Notes under the pieces: generated by a model | Seen by the model: the letters and a program-made list of their open reading frames with translations, nothing else | Told to the model about the DNA's origin: nothing | Database searches by the model: none | Shown: positions 16,651 to 24,661 of the stretch, piece after piece | How the letters are laid out: each line of letters opens with the position of its first letter | Position numbering within the stretch: the first letter of the stretch is position 1 | Assembly (NCBI GenBank): GCA_003247835.1 | Contig: QJYB01000047.1 | Coordinates: 1-64,000 of the forward strand | DNA length: 64,000 bases | DNA from: Gammaproteobacteria bacterium | GTDB taxonomy: Bacteria; Pseudomonadota; Gammaproteobacteria; Pseudomonadales; Azotimanducaceae | Reading direction: 5' to 3' | Position numbers and translations under genes: made by a program

Positions 16651-16683
16651 ATGTCACGGGCACTTTTCTGTCCGTTGTGACAT
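16651..16683. promoter_or_regulatory. Inverted repeat upstream of the phaE-like gene
   Basis: ATGTCAC and GTGACAT are perfect 7-bp inverted arms separated by 19 bp, about 34 bp before the phaE-like start. It is a candidate operator for a PHA regulator; the regulator itself is not in this window. Confidence 0.4.
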
Positions 16684-16716
16684 ATTCCGCTTCAGGGTCT
16701 GTCAGGGGGAACGCAC

Positions 16717-17136
16717 ATGTCCGACAAGCGGCCGGATCCGGGTGAGGCATTCCGGAATCTGATCACCGAATGGGAACGCGGCTTCGATGCCATGGCGAAC
16801 AAGCTCATGGGCACGGAAGAGTTCAGCCGTTCCATGAACCAGCTGCAGGACCTTCAGCTGCGCATGCAGAAGCGGTTCTACGAATCCATGGCCGAGCAGC
16901 TCTCCCACTTCAACCTGCCCAGCCGTGAGGACGTGCTGCGCCTCGGCGAGAGCATCCGGGCGCTGGACAAGCGGCTCGCCAAGATGGAAAAGCAGCTGAA
17001 GAAGGTCTCGAAGAAGAAAAAGAACAAGGACGGTCATTCAGACGGGCCACCGCGGACCAAGCTGCCACCCAGTGCCCGGCAGGCAGCTGCCGGCAAGTCG
17101 GAGTCTTCCGGATCAACGGAGGGCGCGAATGGCTGA
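16717..17136 (+). CDS. Short PhaE/PhaM-like PHA synthase-associated protein
   Basis: A 139-residue helical protein. The segment FNLPSREDVLRLGESIRALDKRLAKMEKQL, at about residues 67-96, matches the C-terminal signature of class III synthase subunit PhaE and of PhaM. A lysine-rich tail (KKVSKKKKNKDG) and a disordered Ser/Gly/Ala end follow. Classical PhaE is about 340-360 residues, so this is a short form. Its stop overlaps the phaC start by 8 bp, so the two are made together. The basic tail could bind DNA, as in PhaM; that is inference. Confidence 0.75.
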   Translation: MSDKRPDPGEAFRNLITEWERGFDAMANKLMGTEEFSRSMNQLQDLQLRMQKRFYESMAEQLSHFNLPSREDVLRLGESIRALDKRLAKMEKQLKKVSKKKKNKDGHSDGPPRTKLPPSARQAAAGKSESSGSTEGANG

Positions 17137-18205
17137 GGAAACCGTCTCTCCGGAAATCGTCGACAGAGCCCGGAAGATGGTGGACCGGGCCATTCAGCGC
17201 AACATCAAGGGCCTCGAATTTCTTGCCGCTCCGCCCATCAAGGTGGGGATGACGCCGAAGGACGTCCTCTACGAGCGTGGCACGCTCCGGCTGTATCACT
17301 ATCACCCGCTCTCGGACGAGGTCTACCGCGTCCCTGTGCTCATGGTGATGGCCACCACCAACAAGGCCTACATCTTCGATCTGGCGCCCGGCCAGAGCAT
17401 GGTGGAGTTCCTGCTGAAGGAAGGTTTCGACGTCTACGTGATCGACTGGGAGCCACCTACTCCCGAAGAGCGGAGCCTGACGCTGGAGGACTACACGCAG
17501 GATTTCCTGCCTTCCTGCGTCGAGGAGGTGCTCGAGGACTCGGGGCAGCCGGACCTGTCCATCGTCGGCTACTGCATGGGTGGGGTGCTGTCGCTCATCT
17601 ATGCGGCCAGCCACACGGATGGACCCCTGAAGAACCTGGCCTGCCTGACCACTCCCGTGGACTGGTCGGAGATGGGGCTGACGAGAATCTGGTCCGACGA
17701 GAAGCATTTCGACGTGGACCGCCTTGTCGATACGCTCGGGATCATCCCGAAAGATTTCATCGCAGCGTCTTTCGAGATGCTTCGTCCCGCCCAGAAGACG
17801 GCAGGTCAGATCCGAGTCTGGGAGCAGATGTGGAACGACGACTTCGTGGCGTCCTACCGCGCCTTCGATCGCTGGGGCAACGAAACCCTGCCGCTCGCCG
17901 GAGAGTATTTCCGGGACACGACGAAGGAGCTGATGTGGGCCAACAAGCTCTATAAAGGCACCCTCAAGATCGGGGGCCGGACGGCCAAGCTCTCCGACAT
18001 CACGGTGCCGCTGTTCACCGCACTGGCGGAGCACGATCACATCGTTTCCTACAAGGCGAGCAAGCCGCTGATGGAGCTGGTGGGCTCGACCGACAAGGAG
18101 GAGGTGATTCTGAAAGGCGGCCACGTCAGCCTCATCGCCGGCCCGAATGCGGCGCGCAGGATGTGGCCGAGGCTCGCCGCATGGCTGGGAGAGCGTTCCG
18201 TATGA
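17129..18205 (+). CDS. phaC: Class III-type poly(3-hydroxyalkanoate) synthase
   Basis: The ATG at 17129 overlaps the phaE-like gene and gives 358 residues, close to the roughly 355 usual for class III PhaC. The alpha/beta-hydrolase core has the synthase lipase box GYCMGG with the catalytic cysteine at about residue 150. Asp in LAEHDHIVSYKAS and His in KGGHVSLIAG complete the triad. Family segments VYVIDWEPPTPEER and WNDDFV are intact. It polymerises (R)-3-hydroxyacyl-CoA at the granule surface with its small partner. Confidence 0.92.
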   Translation: MAEETVSPEIVDRARKMVDRAIQRNIKGLEFLAAPPIKVGMTPKDVLYERGTLRLYHYHPLSDEVYRVPVLMVMATTNKAYIFDLAPGQSMVEFLLKEGFDVYVIDWEPPTPEERSLTLEDYTQDFLPSCVEEVLEDSGQPDLSIVGYCMGGVLSLIYAASHTDGPLKNLACLTTPVDWSEMGLTRIWSDEKHFDVDRLVDTLGIIPKDFIAASFEMLRPAQKTAGQIRVWEQMWNDDFVASYRAFDRWGNETLPLAGEYFRDTTKELMWANKLYKGTLKIGGRTAKLSDITVPLFTALAEHDHIVSYKASKPLMELVGSTDKEEVILKGGHVSLIAGPNAARRMWPRLAAWLGERSV

Positions 18206-18792
18206 CCGAATCCACGCGATATCCGCGCACCGTCGAGATCAAGGACGGCAACGCGATACTGAACCTGATGACACCGGCCGTGGAGGCGGAAGTGCTCGCG
18301 TTCGCTCAGACACTGCCGCCGCACGATCTGCTCTTTCTGCGTCGCGACATCACCGAACCGAAGGTCATGGCCGCCTGGGCGCGACAGATCGAGAGCGGCG
18401 AGATCACGAGCCTGCTGGCCCGGGACGAAAGCGGCCAGATTCTCGGCTGCACGGCGGTTGTCACCGACGAGCACAGCTGGTCGCCGCATCTCGGTGAGCT
18501 GCGGGTGCTGGTCGCCCCGGCCGGCAAGGACCGGGGACTCGGCCGGCATCTGATTCAGGAGAGCTTTCTCATCGCCCTGGGGCTCGGCCTGGAGAAGCTC
18601 ACGGCTCAGATGACCCCGGACCAGACCGGTGCCATCGCCGTCTTCGAAGAGATGGGCTTCACGGCCGAAGCCCTGTTGAAGGATCACGTCATCGACCAGG
18701 CGGGAGAAAAGCACGACATCGTCATACTGTCTCACGACGTGGCGAGTTTTCAGTCGAAGATGCAGGCCTGGGGGATCACCGACCTTTACTGA
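18202..18792 (+). CDS. GNAT-family N-acetyltransferase, coupled to phaC
   Basis: The ATG at 18202 overlaps the phaC stop in an ATGA, giving 196 residues. The acetyl-CoA-binding stretch is LRVLVAPAGKDRGLGRHLIQESF at about residues 107-129, followed by GAIAVFEEMGFTAEALLKDHV, the standard motif A and B order. The acceptor is unknown. Translational coupling to the PHA synthase suggests a role in granule function or acyl-CoA control, but that is context only. Confidence 0.82.
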   Translation: MTESTRYPRTVEIKDGNAILNLMTPAVEAEVLAFAQTLPPHDLLFLRRDITEPKVMAAWARQIESGEITSLLARDESGQILGCTAVVTDEHSWSPHLGELRVLVAPAGKDRGLGRHLIQESFLIALGLGLEKLTAQMTPDQTGAIAVFEEMGFTAEALLKDHVIDQAGEKHDIVILSHDVASFQSKMQAWGITDLY

Positions 18793-18811
18793 CCACCTGA
18801 CAGCACCGAGG

Positions 18812-18841
18812 CGCGATCACTCGAACCTGCAATCGCGGGTT
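18812..18841 (+). terminator. Weak hairpin after the pha-GNAT operon
   Basis: CGCGAT and ATCGCG are inverted arms around a 14-nt loop, followed by GGGTTTTC, 20 bp after the GNAT stop. The stem is short, so this is a tentative terminator. Confidence 0.35.
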
Positions 18842-18881
18842 TTCTACACTCAACTATCCTTTCGAGAGCCAGGGAGGCCTC

Positions 18882-19451
18882 ATGACATTTCTTCGAGCCT
18901 GTATCGTTTCCGTAGTCGTCGTACTGGCAGGTCATGCCAGTGCCGTGGAGCCGACCGTGAACGACTTTTCGTGCATCCGCGACATGACCCCGGTGCGTGG
19001 CTTTTACGTGGACAACCTCGATGGTGACCTCGCAGCAACGGTGGCCGTCGCCGAAGCCGGTCAGGGTACCTACCCCACCGGCTCCGTGGTTCAGCTCGTG
19101 CCCACGGAAGTCATGGTGAAGCGGGAGGCGGGCTTCAACCCGGCAACGAAAGACTGGGAGTTCATCGAGCTGGACGTCTCCGCGGATGGCACCGCAATCC
19201 GGGCACGGGGCTTCGCCGAGGTGGTGAACCGGTTCGGTGGCAACTGCTTCGCCTGTCATGTCAAAGCCCGTCCGGAGTTCGACATGATCTGTGAGCAGAA
19301 TCACGGCTGCGATCCGATCCCGCTGACCGCGGTAATGGTCAAAGCCATTCAGAAGACGGATCCCCGTTGCGACGCGGTGGCGCTCACGCCGGAAGAGTCG
19401 GCAGCGCTGCAGGCGCTGATGAGCGCGACGGCGACACCGTCCAGCGACTGA
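18882..19451 (+). CDS. Periplasmic P460-like single-haem protein
   Basis: A 189-residue protein with a signal peptide (MTFLRACIVSVVVVLAGHASAV) and one c-type haem motif CFACH at about residue 124 in the context FGGNCFACHVKAR. The YPTGSVVQLVPTEVMVKREAG and WEFIELDV strands before the motif resemble the cytochrome P460 fold, which also ends in a CxxCH near the C-terminus. Whether it has the P460 lysine crosslink cannot be told. Two further cysteines follow (ICEQNHGCD). It is 14 bp ahead of the CrtC/AttH-like gene, with a GGGAGG ribosome-binding site. Confidence 0.75.
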   Translation: MTFLRACIVSVVVVLAGHASAVEPTVNDFSCIRDMTPVRGFYVDNLDGDLAATVAVAEAGQGTYPTGSVVQLVPTEVMVKREAGFNPATKDWEFIELDVSADGTAIRARGFAEVVNRFGGNCFACHVKARPEFDMICEQNHGCDPIPLTAVMVKAIQKTDPRCDAVALTPEESAALQALMSATATPSSD

Positions 19452-19465
19452 GGGAGGAATAACAG

Positions 19466-20452
19466 ATGAACGACGAGTTGATGCACCCCGTTGGTGATGA
19501 CCCGGCGTGGAGCGAGAGTTACTACTTCAATTTCGTCGATCCGTCCTCGAAGCTCGGCATGTTCACCCGCATGGGCTTCCGTCCGGGCAACGGCTGGGCC
19601 GATGCGCTGCACGTGATCTATCTCGAGGGAAAACGGGTCGCGTTCACCTACGGACGACGGAACATCGAAAAGGACCTGACCCTCTACAACGGCGACCTGA
19701 GCGCCGGTGATCTGACCATTATCTGCGAGAAGCCCCACGAGCTGTGGCGGATCCGATACGACGGTTCTGCCCAGGACATCGCCGATGCCGCCATCCTGCT
19801 GGAACGCAGCAAGTCACGTCCGGCGGGCTGGTTCAAGCCCGCCACACTCGCCATGGACGTGACGTTCGACTGCCTGACGGCGCCCCACTATGCCGCCAGC
19901 GGCGTCCGCGGACACTTCGAACAGAGTGGCCGGGTCAGGGGATCCATCACGCTCGGCGAAGAGCGCTGGACTGTGGACGGCTACGGCGTGCGCGACAAGT
20001 CCTGGGGTCCGCGGGACTGGGGCGCTGGCGATCGGAGCAGCATGCCGAAAAGCAGCGAACGATCCGGACCTGCACCCTTCGTCAACTGGTTCTCAATGAA
20101 CTTCGGCGACTACGCTGCCATGGGTGGCTCCTGCTTCCGCCACGCGGACGGCGTCATCCGCGGCGAAGGCTGGTTGCAGCGGGGAGGTACTTCGGGCGCA
20201 TTGAAGAACGTCGTCATCGAAACGGACTACGAGCCCGACTCGCTCATCCACCGGGCCGTCCGGCTCACCGCAGAAACGGAGGACGGCGAGTCGATCCGGA
20301 TCGACGGTGACGTGCTCAGTGTCTGTCCGACCAAGATTCCCATGCCTGGCGGGGCCACCTTCGTCAACGAGGGGCTCGCCGAATTCCGCTGGGGGGACCG
20401 CACCGGCTATGGCATAGCCGAGCACTGGCACGCCGTCTCACTGGCCGGCTGA
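19466..20452 (+). CDS. CrtC/AttH-like (DUF7064-type) protein
   Basis: A 328-residue soluble beta-rich protein with no signal peptide. The segment WTVDGYGVRDKSWGPRDWG at about residues 168-186 is the family hallmark shared by AttH, hydroxyneurosporene synthase-like and DUF7064 proteins, which have a double lipocalin-like fold. Its biochemical role is not established. It sits between the haem protein and the glutathione transferase with 14-17 bp gaps, so the three are one transcript and may treat a hydrophobic compound. Confidence 0.75.
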   Translation: MNDELMHPVGDDPAWSESYYFNFVDPSSKLGMFTRMGFRPGNGWADALHVIYLEGKRVAFTYGRRNIEKDLTLYNGDLSAGDLTIICEKPHELWRIRYDGSAQDIADAAILLERSKSRPAGWFKPATLAMDVTFDCLTAPHYAASGVRGHFEQSGRVRGSITLGEERWTVDGYGVRDKSWGPRDWGAGDRSSMPKSSERSGPAPFVNWFSMNFGDYAAMGGSCFRHADGVIRGEGWLQRGGTSGALKNVVIETDYEPDSLIHRAVRLTAETEDGESIRIDGDVLSVCPTKIPMPGGATFVNEGLAEFRWGDRTGYGIAEHWHAVSLAG

Positions 20453-20469
20453 ACACAAGGGAGCAACTC

Positions 20470-21273
20470 ATGATGCTCGTCTACGACCATCCACTCTCCC
20501 CCTACGGCCAGAAGGTGAAGATCGCCCTTGCCGAGAAAGGTGTACCTTTCGAAACCCGGCTTCCCGACGCCATCGGCAGCGGCGCGTCATCGGGGGAGTT
20601 TCAACTGGCGAGCCCGCGCGGCGAGGTACCGGCACTGATTGACGGCGACGCCCACGTCTTCGATTCCACCATCATCCTCGAGTACATCGAGGAGCGCTGG
20701 CCTGAGCCGCCCCTGCTGCCTGCGGCGCCACTGGAACGGGCCCGGGTACGGATGCTCGAGGATGTGATGGATACGCATTTCGAGGCAATCACCTGGGGGC
20801 TGTCCGAGCTCCGGAACTTCGGCCGCGGCGAGGGGCCACTCGCCGAGGGCATGTTCGAACGCGGGCTTTCGCAGCTCGCGCGCTGGTTCGACTGGCTCGC
20901 CGGCGAGCTCGGCAGCCGCACGTGGTTCAATGGCGAGCGGTTCGGCTGGGCCGATCTCTGCGTGGTGCCCTTTGTCAACGGCGCCGTGGGGTTCGGGGCT
21001 GCGCCCACGGGCGCGCTGGCCGGCTGGCTGGACCGGGCAAACGCCCGGCCGAGCGTCATCGCCTGCACCAGGGCCGCTGCCGCGGTGGCGTTCGACAGCG
21101 AAGCCGTCAGTCTCGATGCGGTCCGCAATGCCATGGAACAGGGGCTCTTCAAGCGCGAGTACCGGGACCATCGACTGGAGTGGATGGTGAAGTCCGGCGG
21201 GCTCGAGATCGTTGCCGACGGACTGACGAAATCCAATATCCGCTTCATCGATCCCTTCCCCGTCCAGACATAA
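20470..21273 (+). CDS. Glutathione S-transferase family protein
   Basis: A 267-residue protein behind GGGAG. The N-terminal thioredoxin fold reads MLVYDHPLSPYGQKVKIALAEKGVPFE, with the GST cis-proline in GEVPALIDGDAHVFDSTIILEYIE at about residues 53-76. An all-helical C-terminal domain has the FGWADLCVVPFV capping motif. The C-terminus is about 50 residues longer than in many bacterial GSTs. It is third in a small operon with the haem and CrtC/AttH-like proteins. The substrate is unknown. Confidence 0.87.
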   Translation: MMLVYDHPLSPYGQKVKIALAEKGVPFETRLPDAIGSGASSGEFQLASPRGEVPALIDGDAHVFDSTIILEYIEERWPEPPLLPAAPLERARVRMLEDVMDTHFEAITWGLSELRNFGRGEGPLAEGMFERGLSQLARWFDWLAGELGSRTWFNGERFGWADLCVVPFVNGAVGFGAAPTGALAGWLDRANARPSVIACTRAAAAVAFDSEAVSLDAVRNAMEQGLFKREYRDHRLEWMVKSGGLEIVADGLTKSNIRFIDPFPVQT

Positions 21274-21354
21274 CATCAGGTTATACATCATGCCGTCATA
21301 GGCATTAGACACTATGTCGGCCTTGCTGCAGGATACCGCTCCTGTCAGCCAACC

Positions 21355-21361
21355 GGGGGAG
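21355..21361 (+). promoter_or_regulatory. Ribosome-binding site deciding a TTG start
   Basis: GGGGGAG lies six bases before the TTG at 21368. The upstream ATG at 21314 has no such site, so the amidohydrolase most likely begins at the TTG (product MNYDIVIRGG...). Confidence 0.6.
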
Positions 21362-21367
21362 CGGACG

Positions 21368-23005
21368 TTGAACTATGACATCGTGATTCGTGGCGGTACC
21401 GTGGTCGACGGCACCGGGGCAGAGCCGTTCGTCGCCGACGTCGCCATCCGCGACGGATTCATCGCCGCTGTCGGCGAGGTGCCGGAGCGCGGTGCCGAGG
21501 AAATCGACGCCAGCGGGCAGATCGTCAGCCCCGGATTCATCGACATCCATACCCATCTGGACGCTCAGATCGGCTGGGACCCGGACATGACCCCGGTCAG
21601 CTGGCACGGGGTGACAACAGCGCTGATCGGCAACTGCGGCATGACCTTCGCGCCCTGCCGGCCCGCCGATCGGCCGCTCCTCGCCGGCATGATGGAGACA
21701 GTGGAAGACATTCCCAAGGACGCCATCCTCGGCGGTCTGGCCTGGGACTGGGAGCAGTATCCCGAGTATCTGGACTCCATCGAGCGCCTGGGCACGGCGG
21801 TGAACGTGGCGGGTCTGGTTGGCCATGCTGCCGTGCGCTACTACGTCATGGGTGAGCGGTCCTTCGACGACCAGGCCACGCCTGCGGAACTCGAGGAGAT
21901 GACGCGCATCGTCGCGAACGCCGTGGAGAACGGCGCCTGGGGCTTCTCGACCAACCGCTTCGCGCCCCATGTTGCACCGGACGGCCGCTCGATCCCGGGC
22001 ACGTTTGCCGACGTGCGCGAGCTGGAGCGCATTGCCCAGGTCGTCTCACCCCGGGGCGGACTGATGCAGCTCGTCGGCGCCGACTTCGCCTGCCTCGAGG
22101 CCATCGGCGATACGCCAAGCGCACGGGTGCTGTTCAGCTACGGCACCAGCGGCGCCCCTGGTGCCGGCCGCGAAGCCGCCGCACGACTCGATGCCCTCTG
22201 CGAGGGCCGGGACGTCACCGCCATTTCCCACGTCCGCGGCTCGGGTTACATGTTCGGCCTGCAGGCCGGGCTGCCGTTCCGCGGCGATGCCTGGCAGGCG
22301 CTGTACGAGCAGGGCCTGAACGGACGTCTGGCAGCCATCCGCGACGCCGATTTCGCCGCACGACTGGTCGAGGAGGCTCGCGATCCGGGCTGCGCGCGCG
22401 TCCCGGTGAACGAGGTCTACTTCCTGGGCAACGGATCGACACCGGACTATCTCAACACGGTCAGTCTCACCGACGAGGCGGAAGCGGCGGGCGAGCACTG
22501 GGCCGAAACCTTTCTGCGTCTGTCGCGCGACACAGACGGCCGCGGTCTGTTCCTGTACCGCATGTTCTCCAAGGACATCGACGAGCAGGCGGATCTGTTC
22601 AGAAGCGCTCACATCTATCCGGGCCTGGGCGACGCGGGCGCGCACGTGGCCCAGGTGATGGACGCCGGCTGGTCGAGCTTTCTGCTGTCCTACTGGACCC
22701 GGGAACGGGGCGCGTTCAGCCTGCCGGAGGTCATTCAGAAGATGACGTCAGGTCCGGCACGCGTGGTCGGGCTGACGGACCGCGGTACTCTCGCCGTGGG
22801 TCAGCGGGCGGACGTCAACGTCTTCGATCTCGCATCGGTGAGCGAGCGTCAACCGGAGCTGGTGCACGACTTTCCGAACGGCGCACCACGCTACATCCAG
22901 AGGTCCAACGGCTTCAAAGCCACCATCGTCAACGGCGTCGTCAGTCTGCGTGACGGCGAGCTCACGGGTAACCGCGCAGGTCACGTCCTGCGCCACAGCG
23001 CCTGA
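21368..23005 (+). CDS. N-acyl-D-amino-acid deacylase-type amidohydrolase
   Basis: From the TTG at 21368 the product is 545 residues starting (M)NYDIVIRGGTVVDGTG, the normal opening of this family; the track's ATG at 21314 adds 18 unlikely residues. Metal ligands are seen in FIDIHTHLDAQIGWDP and GNCGMTFAP, with later HVRGSGYMFGL and GLGDAGAHV. The C-terminal strand region returns to the small beta domain (LAVGQRADVNVFDL). It belongs with D-aminoacylases and dihydroorotase-like enzymes, but natural substrates in this clade are mostly unknown. It ends in a textbook terminator and is similar to the amidohydrolase at 30208-31893. Confidence 0.85.
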   Translation: MNYDIVIRGGTVVDGTGAEPFVADVAIRDGFIAAVGEVPERGAEEIDASGQIVSPGFIDIHTHLDAQIGWDPDMTPVSWHGVTTALIGNCGMTFAPCRPADRPLLAGMMETVEDIPKDAILGGLAWDWEQYPEYLDSIERLGTAVNVAGLVGHAAVRYYVMGERSFDDQATPAELEEMTRIVANAVENGAWGFSTNRFAPHVAPDGRSIPGTFADVRELERIAQVVSPRGGLMQLVGADFACLEAIGDTPSARVLFSYGTSGAPGAGREAAARLDALCEGRDVTAISHVRGSGYMFGLQAGLPFRGDAWQALYEQGLNGRLAAIRDADFAARLVEEARDPGCARVPVNEVYFLGNGSTPDYLNTVSLTDEAEAAGEHWAETFLRLSRDTDGRGLFLYRMFSKDIDEQADLFRSAHIYPGLGDAGAHVAQVMDAGWSSFLLSYWTRERGAFSLPEVIQKMTSGPARVVGLTDRGTLAVGQRADVNVFDLASVSERQPELVHDFPNGAPRYIQRSNGFKATIVNGVVSLRDGELTGNRAGHVLRHSA

Positions 23006-23024
23006 TCTACATCCGGTGCTGCCG

Positions 23025-23053
23025 ACGCCGGCCTCGCGCCGGCGTTTTTTTTT
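23025..23053 (+). terminator. Rho-independent terminator
   Basis: ACGCCGGC and GCCGGCGT form an 8-bp stem around a short loop, followed by nine T residues, 20 bp after the amidohydrolase stop. Confidence 0.9.
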
Positions 23054-23086
23054 ACGTCCACGAAACGATTCGCAGGCAGACGCGGC

Positions 23087-23269
23087 CTACTCCTCCGCCG
23101 GCGCGTCTTTCTTACTCCCCTTCGCCGGCTTCTCTTCCTCGCTGGAGCCGCTCTGCTTCAGCAGATCGCTCATGGACCGGTTGGCGAAGCCACTCTGGGT
23201 AGTACCCCCGACCCGGGCGGTCGTGCGCCGCTTCTTCAACTTGCGCGGCTTGTCGCCCTGATTGCTCAT
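23087..23269 (-). CDS. Small charged hypothetical protein
   Basis: The ATG at 23269, behind AGGAAG, gives a 60-residue protein (MSNQGDKPRKLKKRRTTARVGG...), rich in Lys, Arg, Ser and Glu and probably disordered. The longer track ORF from 23473 crosses surE in antisense and is not likely. It faces away from surE with 70 bp between the starts. No function is recognised. Confidence 0.6.
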   Translation of the reverse strand: MSNQGDKPRKLKKRRTTARVGGTTQSGFANRSMSDLLKQSGSSEEEKPAKGSKKDAPAEE

Positions 23270-23339
23270 GTCGTCACTTCCTGACTGTGGCCCCCCAAGG
23301 TAATCGGTTACGCTCACCGCTTCCATCTGGGACCCGTCC

Positions 23340-24098
23340 ATGCGCATTCTGCTGACCAACGACGACAGCCACGACTCTCCCCTGTTTCTGCTCGCCATCC
23401 GCATCCTCCAGGCCCACGGCGAGCTCACCGTGGTGGTGCCTGCCCAGGAACAGAGCTGGAAAGGCAAATCCATGACCCGATTCGGCGAGCTCTATGTCGA
23501 CCGCATCGACCTGCACGGTACCGCCGCCTGGAGCGTTTCCGGCACGCCGGCAGACTGCGTCAACCTGGCCATCTACAACCTGATGGACACCCCGCCCGAC
23601 GCGGTCGTTTCCGGCATCAACATCGGCATCAACACCGGTCTCGGGTTCTTCATGGCGTCGGGCACCCTGGGCGCCTGCTTCGAGGCGAACATCGCCCGCA
23701 TTCCCGCCTTCGCCCTCTCCCAGGCGCTCACCGGGGAGGACTTCCGCCGCTGGTACACGGAGCGTGCCTTCAGTCCGTCGACACTCGAGCGCATGTCCGC
23801 GGCGACCGAAAAGCTGCTGCCCAGTATCTGGTCAGAATACGTGGAGACGACGCGCGAGCCGGTCACCTGGAGCTTCAACCTGCCCGATCCCTGCCGGGAC
23901 TTCGACATCATCCGCACCCGGCTCGGCCGAACCTTCTACCGGCAGTGCTTCTCGCGGCGGGGAGATCAGTACTTCCACGATCTGCAACCTTTCGATGTTG
24001 ACAAAGAAACGGACACAGATCAGCAGGTGGTGAGCCGCGGCCGGGTCAGTGCCACACGCATCGACCTGGCCGTGATCGGACAGTCGCTCGGCGACTGA
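23340..24098 (+). CDS. surE: SurE-family 5'/3'-nucleotidase
   Basis: A 252-residue protein opening MRILLTNDDSHDSPLFLLAI; the ND-D metal-binding pair matches SurE, although the usual NDDG...APG is NDDS...SPL here. GTPADCVNLAI and SGINIGINTGLGFFMASGTLGACFEA carry the asparagine and glycine motifs of the active site. SurE dephosphorylates nucleoside monophosphates and short polyphosphates. Here it is not beside pcm or nlpD/rpoS as in enterobacteria, but next to yaeQ. Confidence 0.85.
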   Translation: MRILLTNDDSHDSPLFLLAIRILQAHGELTVVVPAQEQSWKGKSMTRFGELYVDRIDLHGTAAWSVSGTPADCVNLAIYNLMDTPPDAVVSGINIGINTGLGFFMASGTLGACFEANIARIPAFALSQALTGEDFRRWYTERAFSPSTLERMSAATEKLLPSIWSEYVETTREPVTWSFNLPDPCRDFDIIRTRLGRTFYRQCFSRRGDQYFHDLQPFDVDKETDTDQQVVSRGRVSATRIDLAVIGQSLGD

Positions 24099-24106
24099 GC
24101 TCCGGC

Positions 24107-24652
24107 GTGGCGCTGAAACCCACCATCTATAAATTTGCCGTCACCCTGGCCGACATCGATCGCGCCCGCTACGAGGATCTCGCCCTGACGGTGGCACTGC
24201 ATCCTTCCGAGACCCCGGAACGCATGCTGGTACGGGTGCTGGCCCGCTGCCTCGAGGATGAGGAGGATCTGACGTTCACCGGCGGCCTCAGCGAGACAGA
24301 CACGCCGGATCTGTGGCGTCGGCGTCCCGACGGCCGGGTGGCAACCTGGATCGAGGTGGGCGAACCATCGGCAGGCCGGCTGCGCAAGGCGACGCGTCTG
24401 GCGGAGCGGGTGATCGTCTACAGCTTCAACAGCCGTTCCGACGTCTGGTGGCGGGATGTGAGTGCGGATATGGAATCGGGCAAGGCAACCGTCTACCGGC
24501 TGAGCTGGCCGGACGTACGCCTGCTTACGCCCCTCGCCGAACGGACCGCCGCGTTCTCTGTCACGATCGCCCGCCCCACCGTGCTCATTGCCGGCGCACC
24601 GGGCGAGTTCACCCTGCAGATAGAAACGCTGACCGACGTACGCGGCGACTGA
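24107..24652 (+). CDS. yaeQ: YaeQ-family protein
   Basis: A 181-residue protein from a GTG at 24107, starting MALKPTIYKFAVTLADIDRARYEDLALTVALHPSET, a near-perfect YaeQ opening. The later RPDGRVATWIEVGEPSAGRLRKA stretch is also typical. The fold resembles a variant of PD-(D/E)XK nucleases (WIEVG carries the Glu), but no activity is firmly established. It is 8 bp downstream of surE. Confidence 0.92.
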   Translation: MALKPTIYKFAVTLADIDRARYEDLALTVALHPSETPERMLVRVLARCLEDEEDLTFTGGLSETDTPDLWRRRPDGRVATWIEVGEPSAGRLRKATRLAERVIVYSFNSRSDVWWRDVSADMESGKATVYRLSWPDVRLLTPLAERTAAFSVTIARPTVLIAGAPGEFTLQIETLTDVRGD

Positions 24653-24661
24653 CGCGCTGCG

